A DNA stretch of 64,000 nt from an uncultured Collinsella sp. GTDB lineage: Bacteria; Actinomycetota; Coriobacteriia; Coriobacteriales; Coriobacteriaceae. The notes below the pieces were generated by a model, which was not told the origin of the DNA, made no database searches, and saw only the letters and a list, made by a program, of their open reading frames with translations. Positions 1 to 6,661 of this stretch are shown here, one piece after another. The stretch covers positions 9,272-73,271 of the forward strand of contig CAAERQ010000025.1 in NCBI GenBank assembly GCA_900758475.1, written 5' to 3'. Position 1 is the first letter of the stretch. Each line of letters begins with the position of its first letter. The position numbers were made by a program, and so were the translations under genes.

Positions 1-4
1 TGCC

Positions 5-331
5 ATGTACGAGCCTTCACGTGTTCTTTTGTCGTTTCATATTGCAGGATTTCAATATGCCGACGGCGCTTTGGTCCTAGGCGATATTAAAGCGGGCGAT
101 AAACTGACGCTGTGCGCCGAGCGCGATAATCCCCATGACCCTGAGGCGGTTGCGATCTACTACGGCAACACCAAGCTTGGCTATGTCCCGGGAAACGAGG
201 TCGGCCCGCTGTCCTTGATGATGTATTACGGCCACGAGGACGTATTTGAGGCCCGCGTGCAGCAGGTCGCTCCCGAGCGCAGCCCGTGGCATCAGGTGCG
301 CGTTGGCCTCTACGTGGTGGATGCCCGCTAG
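5..331 (+). CDS. HIRAN domain protein
   Basis: A 108-residue protein that is almost entirely one HIRAN domain. HIRAN domains bind DNA ends or stalled replication forks and occur alone or fused to SNF2 helicases and nucleases. Visible family features are the early FHIAGFQYADG strand, the DNPHDPEAVAIYY segment around residues 41-53, and the KLGYVPGNEV strand near residues 57-66. No catalytic domain is attached, so it may act as a stand-alone sensor. Any ribosome binding site lies outside the window, and the gene could start further upstream. A small gene follows at once and a phosphoesterase comes next on the same strand. Confidence 0.8.
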   Translation: MYEPSRVLLSFHIAGFQYADGALVLGDIKAGDKLTLCAERDNPHDPEAVAIYYGNTKLGYVPGNEVGPLSLMMYYGHEDVFEARVQQVAPERSPWHQVRVGLYVVDAR

Positions 332-349
332 TCGGCAATGGAGGCGGCC

Positions 350-529
350 ATGTTTGATGACGACGACCAGTTCGATCTGACAGACGATCCGTTTGAGTGG
401 GATCTGCTACTCGACGACGATGAGTTGGAGCAGGATCGTAAGAAACGGCAAGACAAGAAAGCTCAGAGTGACGCTTCGAAAAAGAAAGACAAGCGCCGCC
501 GCGGACTGTTCGGTGGGCTCTTTGGATGA
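350..529 (+). CDS. Small charge-segregated protein
   Basis: Predicted 59-residue protein of unknown function. The N-terminal half is strongly acidic (DDDD near the start, a later LLLDDDELEQD run); the C-terminal half is lysine/arginine rich and ends in a GLFGGLFG tail. I chose the ATG at 350 because GGAGG at 340-344 lies five bases upstream; an ATG at 338 is in frame but has no such site. It follows the HIRAN gene by 18 bases and is probably cotranscribed. There is no signal peptide. The polarity suggests a nucleic-acid- or protein-binding adaptor, but that is inference. Confidence 0.55.
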   Translation: MFDDDDQFDLTDDPFEWDLLLDDDELEQDRKKRQDKKAQSDASKKKDKRRRGLFGGLFG

Positions 530-595
530 CCGCCGCATCGCTGCGTCTGTATACTTAGCACGAGTTGAACGCGTTGCGAAATGAGGGCATAGACG

Positions 596-1141
596 ATGAT
601 GTGGTTTACCGCCGACCTGCACCTGGGCGATACGAATATCTTGCACGACATGGACCGGCCGTTTGGCTCGGTCGAGGAGATGAACCGCAAGGTCATCGAT
701 GTCATCAATGAGTGCGTGACTGCGGATGACCGTCTCTACATCCTGGGAGACTTTACCTATCGTTTGCCCCTAGCGGATGCCGTGCACCTGCGCGAGCGTA
801 TCGAATGCAAGAATGTGACGCTCATCCGCGGTAACCATGACGGCGACTGGGAAGATCCGGACGCGCCGCAGATTTGGGAAGACGTGCGCGATTACCTGGA
901 GATTGCCCCTGGCTATGCCAAGGGCCATCGTCTGGTTATGAGCCACTACCCCATGCTCAGCTGGAACGGCAAGGCGCGTGGCGCCATCATGCTGCACGGG
1001 CATATCCACAGCAGGGGAGACCGCACCAACGCGCGCAACCGCGATCGCGAGCGCCCTATCTTTCGCTACGATGTCGGTCTCGATGCCAACGACTACAAGC
1101 CCGTAAGCCGAGACCAGATCTTGAGCTTCTTTGGACTGTAG
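596..1141 (+). CDS. Calcineurin-like metallophosphoesterase
   Basis: A 181-residue single-domain phosphoesterase. The metal-binding motifs appear in order: DLH at residues 7-9, GD at 51-52, GNHD at 79-82, a SHYP histidine near 115 and a GHIHS motif near 136. This set identifies a dinuclear-metal hydrolase of the YfcE/MJ0936-like group; the substrate (phosphodiester, nucleotide or phosphoprotein) cannot be read from sequence. Two ATG codons stand in tandem at 596 and 599 and either could start. It is cytoplasmic, and the LicT gene starts 73 bases downstream. Confidence 0.85.
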   Translation: MMWFTADLHLGDTNILHDMDRPFGSVEEMNRKVIDVINECVTADDRLYILGDFTYRLPLADAVHLRERIECKNVTLIRGNHDGDWEDPDAPQIWEDVRDYLEIAPGYAKGHRLVMSHYPMLSWNGKARGAIMLHGHIHSRGDRTNARNRDRERPIFRYDVGLDANDYKPVSRDQILSFFGL

Positions 1142-1214
1142 CTGCAAGTGCAGGTAGAATGAACGCGCCGTGTGGATGGTCTGCACGGCGTGTTTTAGTA
1201 GGAGCGATGATTCC

Positions 1215-2051
1215 ATGAGGGCTGTCCAGCGCATTAACCACAACGCTGCCATCTGCGAAGACGGCGCGGGGCGCCAGCTCATCGCGTTGGGTCGCGGTAT
1301 CGGCTTTGGCGATATGCCGCACGATGTCGATTTGGATGTCGTCACCCGCACCTTTTACGGTATCGATTCCAAGTACCTGGCGTTTATCGACGAAGTTGAT
1401 CCCGAGGTGCTGGAGTTTTCCGCCCAGCTGGCCGATATCGCAACTGGGCAACTTTCGTACGAATTGAGTCCTAATCTGCCCATTACGCTGGCAGATCATA
1501 TCCAGTTTGCCATTAAGCGCGCCCGCGAACATATGGTGGTGTCGTTGCCGCTCAAGCGCGATCTGGAGCAGCTGCATCCTATTGAGTATCGATTGGGCGA
1601 GCTAGCCGTTCGCGGCATTAAGAAAACTTTTGCCATTCGCATGCCCCAGAGTGAGGCCGCGGGCATTGCCATGTCGATTATCAATGCGGCGATTAAGCCG
1701 AGTGAGCGGCGCGTGCTTGCCGAACAGCACGAGGAGCATCTGCTCGACATGACGGTTGCAATTATTCAAGAAGAGTTGGGTGTGACGGTCGACCGCTCGT
1801 CGTTTGCCTTTACTCGCTTTGCCACCCATGTGCGCTATCTGCTCGACCGCGTGGCAAAGAAAGAGCCGATTGATACCGAGAACTCAGGTCTCTACGACGT
1901 GCTCGTGGAGCAGTATCCGGCGGTATCGCGCTGTGCTCATCGTATCGACGATCTGATTCAAGAGGCCTTTGGCGAGCCATTGGCCCAAGAAGAGCTCGTC
2001 TATCTGATCATGCACGTGAATCGCGTGGCTCCCACCAGCCTGGATAGATAG
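1215..2051 (+). CDS. licT: LicT/BglG-family transcription antiterminator
   Basis: A 278-residue RNA-binding antiterminator. Residues 1-55 form the CAT RNA-binding domain (MRAVQRINHNAA and a GRGIGFG loop). Two PTS regulation domains follow at about 65-170 and 175-275, with histidines in ADHIQFA, HPIEYRLGE, FATHVRY and IMHVNR contexts that fit phosphorylation sites. When the cognate sugar is taken up, the protein should bind the RAT hairpin just downstream and prevent termination ahead of the PTS gene. I chose the ATG at 1215, where the CAT domain begins and GGAG lies upstream; an in-frame GTG at 1170 would add a non-conserved leader. Confidence 0.9.
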   Translation: MRAVQRINHNAAICEDGAGRQLIALGRGIGFGDMPHDVDLDVVTRTFYGIDSKYLAFIDEVDPEVLEFSAQLADIATGQLSYELSPNLPITLADHIQFAIKRAREHMVVSLPLKRDLEQLHPIEYRLGELAVRGIKKTFAIRMPQSEAAGIAMSIINAAIKPSERRVLAEQHEEHLLDMTVAIIQEELGVTVDRSSFAFTRFATHVRYLLDRVAKKEPIDTENSGLYDVLVEQYPAVSRCAHRIDDLIQEAFGEPLAQEELVYLIMHVNRVAPTSLDR

Positions 2052-2072
2052 GGGGTCTCTGGCGCCCCCTTT
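2051..2072 (+). terminator. Terminator of licT
   Basis: A GGGGG/CCCCC stem (2051-2055 with 2065-2069) is followed by a short T run and overlaps the licT stop codon. The T tract is weak. Confidence 0.5.
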
Positions 2073-2165
2073 CCGTTATGGCGACCGTTTGCGGGCCGTT
2101 TGCTACCGTTCATCGGTAATCTGAGCCGCAGCGAACGCATCTGCCGCATATACTCGCCGTGTGTT

Positions 2166-2202
2166 GGGTGTTACTCACGGCGCAGCTCCGAGAGGCACTA
2201 CC
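2166..2202 (+). promoter_or_regulatory. RAT (ribonucleic antiterminator) site
   Basis: The left arm reads GGGTGTTACTC and the right arm GAGAGGCACTACC, closely matching the conserved sides of the LicT/BglG RAT hairpin (GTTACT opposite AGGCA...ACC). Its right arm overlaps the left arm of the terminator at 2184-2255, so the two folds exclude each other. LicT bound here would let transcription reach the EIIBC gene. Confidence 0.75.
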
Positions 2203-2255
2203 GATTCTGCCGAGGCCATTATTGGGTCTCTGTCGGTTGTGCGCGGGGCTTTTTT
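2184..2255 (+). terminator. LicT-controlled terminator before the PTS gene
   Basis: A long imperfect hairpin: AGCTCC (2184-2189) pairs with GGGGCT (2245-2250), GCAC and ACCGA pair inward with TCGGT and GTGC, and GAGGCC pairs with GGTCTC near the apex. A T6 run follows at 2250-2255. It overlaps the RAT site. Confidence 0.75.
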
Positions 2256-2394
2256 CATGTCGATCCACCCGGGAATCACATGCAATGAAATCTCTTGCCA
2301 ACGGATATCGCGTGCTGCGCAGGCGCGAGCGGAATCGTGCGTCTTGATGCTGTGAAGGCCCACAGACCTTTAGTTGGAAGAGAAGGGATTCGAC

Positions 2395-3843
2395 ATGGCT
2401 GTCGATAACAAGAAGATTGCCGAGGACGTGCTTGCTGCCGTCGGCGGCGCCTCCAATGTGACGAACGCGACGCACTGCATGACCCGTCTGCGTCTGAACC
2501 TTAAGGATCAGTCCATCCCCAATGACGATGAAGTTAAGAAGATCAAGGGTGTTCTGGGTGCCCAGTGGTCTGGCGGCCAGTATCAGGTCATCATCGGTCA
2601 GAACGTACCGAAGGTCTACGACGCCGCCATTGCGCTGGGAGTTAAGGGCGAAGGCTCCATTGACGAGAACCTCGATGGCGGCACCAAGGAGCCGCTGACG
2701 CTCAAGACTGCGGGCAACAAGATCCTCAACTATCTCTCCAAGACCATGGTCATGACGATCCCCATCATCATGGGTGCTGCCATGTTCCGTACCATCGCTG
2801 TGGTTTGCGGTGACGGCATGCTCGGTATTTGGTCTGCCGACTCCGACATCTACAACTTCTTCTACAGCTGGATTTATAACGCTGGCTATTATTTCCTTCC
2901 CGTTTATTTGGGTTGGGCTGCTGCGAAGCAGCTTGGCTGCAGCCAGCCACTCGGCATGATGCTCGGCGGTGTGCTCATTGCTCCTGAGTTCATGACGTTG
3001 GTCAACGCTGCGGCGGATTCGGGCGTAACGACCACCATGGTCTACGGCGTGCTGCCGGCCCAGCTGAACAACTATTCCTCCACCGTGCTCCCCATGGTTC
3101 TGTCCATGCCGGTGCTTATGGTCGTCGAGAAGTTCATGAAGAAGGTCGTTCCCGACATGCTCTCTACGGTGTTTGTACCCGTGGGCACCATGGCCGTTAT
3201 GATCCCCGTTTCGTTGTGCGTGCTGGCTCCGATCGGCTCCATCCTGGGCAGCATGGTCGGCAACTTTATGTTCGGTCTCGGTAACGCCGGCGGCATCGTC
3301 ACCATCCTCTCCCTCGTCGTCATTGCCGCACTTTGGGAGTTCCTGGTTATGACCGGTATGCACCAGGTCCTGCTTGCCCTTGGTATTGTGCAGCTGCTCA
3401 CCCTGGGCTCCGACTCCTGCGTTATGGTCGCGGGCGGTATCTCTCAGTTCGCTACGTGGGGCATGGCCTTCGGTGCCTTCCTGCGCCTTAAGGAGACCGA
3501 CGAGAAGGGCGCCATGCTCGGCTTCTCGCTCTCCGGTATCGTGGGCGGCGTGACGGAGCCCGCATTGTATGGCTGTGGCTTTAAGTACACTCGCTGCCTG
3601 GGCGCCATGGTTGCCGGCGGTGCTATCGGCGGTTTGATCGCAGCCCTCACCAATGTGACAACGTATGTTCTGGGCGCGACCAATATTCTGGGCGTCACCG
3701 GCTTTGTTGCCGGCGGAACGGCTAATCTCGTCTGGGGTTGCGTTGCATCGGGCGCTGCATTTGTTGCCGCCGCTGCCATCGCCTACCTCTTTGGCTTTAG
3801 CAAGGATCAGCTCGAGGAAGATGTTGATGCCGCTAAGGCTTAA
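2395..3843 (+). CDS. PTS sugar permease, EIIBC (beta-glucoside/sucrose/trehalose superfamily)
   Basis: A 482-residue phosphotransferase transporter. The EIIB domain (1-80) carries the phosphorylated cysteine in NATHCMTRLRL. The EIIC domain (about 110-475) has some ten membrane segments and the conserved GGVTEPALYG motif. There is no C-terminal EIIA domain, so phosphate must come from a separate EIIA, as in ScrA, TreB and MurP types. The ATG at 2395 follows AAGGGA. No phosphoglycosidase gene is adjacent, so the sugar is undetermined. Expression should depend on the RAT/terminator switch upstream and on LicT. Confidence 0.88.
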   Translation: MAVDNKKIAEDVLAAVGGASNVTNATHCMTRLRLNLKDQSIPNDDEVKKIKGVLGAQWSGGQYQVIIGQNVPKVYDAAIALGVKGEGSIDENLDGGTKEPLTLKTAGNKILNYLSKTMVMTIPIIMGAAMFRTIAVVCGDGMLGIWSADSDIYNFFYSWIYNAGYYFLPVYLGWAAAKQLGCSQPLGMMLGGVLIAPEFMTLVNAAADSGVTTTMVYGVLPAQLNNYSSTVLPMVLSMPVLMVVEKFMKKVVPDMLSTVFVPVGTMAVMIPVSLCVLAPIGSILGSMVGNFMFGLGNAGGIVTILSLVVIAALWEFLVMTGMHQVLLALGIVQLLTLGSDSCVMVAGGISQFATWGMAFGAFLRLKETDEKGAMLGFSLSGIVGGVTEPALYGCGFKYTRCLGAMVAGGAIGGLIAALTNVTTYVLGATNILGVTGFVAGGTANLVWGCVASGAAFVAAAAIAYLFGFSKDQLEEDVDAAKA

Positions 3844-3871
3844 GACATCTGTTTAGGTAGGATAATTACCT

Positions 3872-3903
3872 GGGGCACTTGGCTACACTCCAAGTGCCCG
3901 TTT
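3872..3903 (+). terminator. Terminator after the PTS gene
   Basis: A perfect 10-bp stem, GGGCACTTGG (3873-3882) with CCAAGTGCCC (3890-3899), is followed by GTTT. It separates the PTS gene from the deacetylase gene, although some read-through is possible. Confidence 0.7.
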
Positions 3904-3921
3904 CCATAGATTGGAGTCGTT

Positions 3922-4686
3922 GTGAAGCAATTGCTTATTCGTGCCGATGATCTTGGTTATTCGTACGCCGTTGACTTGGGGATCGCCCGTAGCGTCAACG
4001 AGGGCTTGGTGCGCTCAGCGGGCCTTATGCCAAATATGCCCGAGGCCGAGCGTGGGTGGTCGCTCGTGGCGGATGCCGATATTGCAGTGGGCCAGCATAC
4101 CAACGTGTGCCTGGGCAAGCCGTGTGCCGACCCGGCGCTCATCCCGAGCATGCTCAACGAGAACGGCGAGTTCCATAGCAGCCGTACCTTCCGCGAGCAT
4201 TTTAAGCGCGGCGAGGAGCTGATAGACTTCGACGAGGCCTGCATCGAGATTCGTGCGCAGCACGACCGCCTTGTCGAGATTGTGGGCCGCGAGCCCGATT
4301 ACTTTGAGGCCCATGCCGTCATGAGCAAAAATCTTAACCGAGCGATCTCGACGGTTGCTCAGGAGCTGGGCCTTAAGGAGCAAAAGGCAAGCTTCGACCC
4401 GACGGCGGTGGTGCGTTGCGGAGATACCGACCTGCGCATGGTGATGCGCTCGATGGAACCGGGCTACGAGCCCAAAGAGGCAATCATGCAGACAGTTCGC
4501 GAGATGTCCGACGGCGAGACGGTCGTCTTTGTGTGTCACCCGGGCTATCTCGATCGTTTTATCCTTGAGAACAGCTCGCTTACGGTCGATCGTGCCAAGG
4601 AAGTCGATGCGTTGACCGATCCTGAGCTGCGCGCTTGGCTCGAGTCTCAACCCGATCTTCGCCTGATCGACTACCGCGACCTGTAA
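3922..4686 (+). CDS. YdjC/ChbG-family carbohydrate deacetylase
   Basis: A 254-residue member of the YdjC family, metal-dependent enzymes that remove acetyl groups from N-acetylated oligosaccharides (ChbG acts on chitobiose and its phosphate). Metal ligands are visible: RADDLG at residues 7-12, the histidine of GQHTN near 58, and YFEAHAV near 131-137; HPGYLD near 210 matches the family C-terminus. The GTG start at 3922 follows GGAG. Its position just after an EIIBC gene suggests it may process the imported sugar phosphate, but a strong terminator lies between them, so the link is inference. Confidence 0.85.
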   Translation: MKQLLIRADDLGYSYAVDLGIARSVNEGLVRSAGLMPNMPEAERGWSLVADADIAVGQHTNVCLGKPCADPALIPSMLNENGEFHSSRTFREHFKRGEELIDFDEACIEIRAQHDRLVEIVGREPDYFEAHAVMSKNLNRAISTVAQELGLKEQKASFDPTAVVRCGDTDLRMVMRSMEPGYEPKEAIMQTVREMSDGETVVFVCHPGYLDRFILENSSLTVDRAKEVDALTDPELRAWLESQPDLRLIDYRDL

Positions 4687-4692
4687 AGACCC

Positions 4693-4729
4693 AAACCACT
4701 ACAAGGGAACAGGCACCTTTGTGGTGGCT
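4693..4729. repeat. Imperfect palindrome with GGGAACAG core
   Basis: CCACTACAAGG pairs imperfectly with CCTTTGTGGTGG around a GAACAGGCA centre. It resembles other palindromes in the window that carry GGGACAG-like cores and may be a REP-type element. Confidence 0.45.
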
Positions 4730-4731
4730 CT

Positions 4732-4766
4732 GGCGCCGTTGCCATTATGGCGGCGGCGCCTTTTTT
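4732..4766 (+). terminator. Rho-independent terminator
   Basis: GGCGCCG (4732-4738) pairs with CGGCGCC (4754-4760), followed directly by T6. It ends the deacetylase transcript. Confidence 0.85.
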
Positions 4767-4824
4767 GTCCGCGCGGCGCGGTAGAGTGTAGCCGGTTGAT
4801 ATTTGCGTCCATCGAGGAGCTGCT

Positions 4825-6582
4825 ATGAACGAGATCAAGTGCCCGCATTGCGGCGAAGTTTTTAAGGTCGATGCATCCGGCTATGCGGATATCGTCAAGC
4901 AGGTGCGCGATGCCGAGTTTTCGTGCGACCTGGATGAGCGTGTGAAGGCAGTCCAACGCGAGGGCGAGCAGGCGCTGGAGCTTGAGCGCTCGCGTTCGAC
5001 GGCTGCCTTGCAACAGGCAGAGTCTCAGCGCAATGCCCAGCTTGTCGAGCAGAAGAACGCTGCGGATCAGAAACTGGCGCAAGAGGTTGCCAAGCGCGAT
5101 GCTGAGCTTGCCGAGCTGCGCGCTAAGCTCGAGGGCGCTGCCGCAGAGCGCGAGAGTGCAAGCCAGCGCGCGGCGGTTGAGGCCCGTGCCGACGCTCAAA
5201 AGGAGAATGCCGAGCTTCAGCGCGAGATCGACAATTTGCGTGCGCAGCTGGGGCGCAAGGATGACGAAGCCAAGCTTGTCGAGTCGGCGGCGCGCAATGC
5301 CGCTCAAAACGATTTGGCCGCACGCGATGCGCAGATTGCCGAATTGCAGGCAAAGCTCTCCGCGGCGGACAAGGCCCAGGAGATGGCGCTCGCCGCAGCC
5401 GCGGCCGAGTCGCAGCGTGAGCTCGATGCCGCTCGCAGCGAGGCCGAGCGCGCGCTTACTGACTATCGCGCGAAGGTGCAAGAGAAGTTTTCCGCCGCAA
5501 AGGCTCAGTCCGAGCAAGAGGCCGAGGGGCTGCGTGCCCAGTTGCGCGAGCAGGAACTGATGGCAAAAATGAACCTGTCAGAGGCGGTCGCCGCGGCGGA
5601 GCGAGAGCGCGATGAGGCACGTGCCAAGCTGACGAGCGAGCTGGCGGTGCGCGATTCTCGCGAGGAGCAAGCCAAGGCGGCACACGAGCTGGAGCTTGCG
5701 CAGGCCAAGCGCGCGAGCGATGACCTGATTCGCTACAAGGATGAAGAGATTGAGCGCCTTAAGGACATGAAGGTCCGTCTGTCCACCAAGATGGTGGGCG
5801 AGTCGCTCGAGCAGCACTGCGAGACCGAGTTCAACCGTCTGCGCATGACGGCGTTTCCCAACGCGTACTTCGAGAAAGATAACGATGCGTCCGAGGGTAC
5901 CAAGGGCGACTTTATCTTCCGCGAGCGCGACGCGAGCGGTAACGAGGTCATTTCGATTATGTTCGAGATGAAAAACGAGAACGACGAGACCGCGACCAAG
6001 CATAAAAACGAGGACTTCTTTAAGAAACTCGATCACGATCGTCGCCAGAAAGGCTGTGAGTACGCGGTGCTCTGCACGCTGCTCGAGCCCGAGAGCGAGC
6101 TCTATAACGCAGGGATAGTCGACGTGAGCTATCGCTACGAGAAGATGTACGTGATCCGTCCGCAGTTTTTCATTCCCATGATCACGCTCCTTCGCAACGC
6201 TGCCATGGGTTCGTTGCGCTATAAGCAGGAGCTGGCGGAGTACAAACAGCAGAATATCGACGTCACGAACTTCGAAGCCAAGATGGAGAAGTTCAAGAAC
6301 GATTTCGGCCGCAACTACGAGATCGCGAGCCGCAAGTTCCAAACGGCAATCGATGAGATCGACAAGACGATTAGCCATCTGCAGAAAACCAAGGAGGCGT
6401 TGCTGTCCTCCGAGAACTATCTGCGCCTAGCCAACAAGAAGGCCGACGATCTTACCATTCGCAAGCTCACGTGGGGCAACAAGACCATGAAGGCGGCGTT
6501 TGACGAGGCGCGTGGGGCTGCGTCAGAGACAAACGATGAGCCGGCCGAGGCGGATTCGTATGAGGTCGAGGATGCCGAGTAA
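4825..6582 (+). CDS. DUF2130 coiled-coil protein with a nuclease-like core
   Basis: A 585-residue protein. It opens with a zinc-ribbon half (CPHCGE at 6-11), continues with a coiled coil rich in Ala, Glu, Arg and Gln over about residues 25-310, and ends with the conserved DUF2130 region (about 315-540). That region contains GDFIF, then FEMKNE about 20 residues later, then a basic HKNEDFFKK stretch; the spacing of D and ExK suggests a PD-(D/E)XK nuclease fold. The family's role is not established; the architecture recalls SMC-like or RmuC-like DNA-associated proteins. It is a lone gene with its own terminator. Confidence 0.8.
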   Translation: MNEIKCPHCGEVFKVDASGYADIVKQVRDAEFSCDLDERVKAVQREGEQALELERSRSTAALQQAESQRNAQLVEQKNAADQKLAQEVAKRDAELAELRAKLEGAAAERESASQRAAVEARADAQKENAELQREIDNLRAQLGRKDDEAKLVESAARNAAQNDLAARDAQIAELQAKLSAADKAQEMALAAAAAESQRELDAARSEAERALTDYRAKVQEKFSAAKAQSEQEAEGLRAQLREQELMAKMNLSEAVAAAERERDEARAKLTSELAVRDSREEQAKAAHELELAQAKRASDDLIRYKDEEIERLKDMKVRLSTKMVGESLEQHCETEFNRLRMTAFPNAYFEKDNDASEGTKGDFIFRERDASGNEVISIMFEMKNENDETATKHKNEDFFKKLDHDRRQKGCEYAVLCTLLEPESELYNAGIVDVSYRYEKMYVIRPQFFIPMITLLRNAAMGSLRYKQELAEYKQQNIDVTNFEAKMEKFKNDFGRNYEIASRKFQTAIDEIDKTISHLQKTKEALLSSENYLRLANKKADDLTIRKLTWGNKTMKAAFDEARGAASETNDEPAEADSYEVEDAE

Positions 6583-6601
6583 GGCATAACGTATAGTGCA
6601 A

Positions 6602-6645
6602 AAGCGGGGCCGCTAGCGATGTTGCCAGCGGCCCCGCTTCGTTTC
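6602..6645. terminator. Bidirectional terminator between convergent genes
   Basis: AAGCGGGGCCGCT pairs with AGCGGCCCCGCTT around a short loop. T-rich sequence follows on the plus strand. It lies between the DUF2130 gene and the helicase, which converge. Confidence 0.8.
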
Positions 6646-6661
6646 GTTCCAGTATGTTCGG

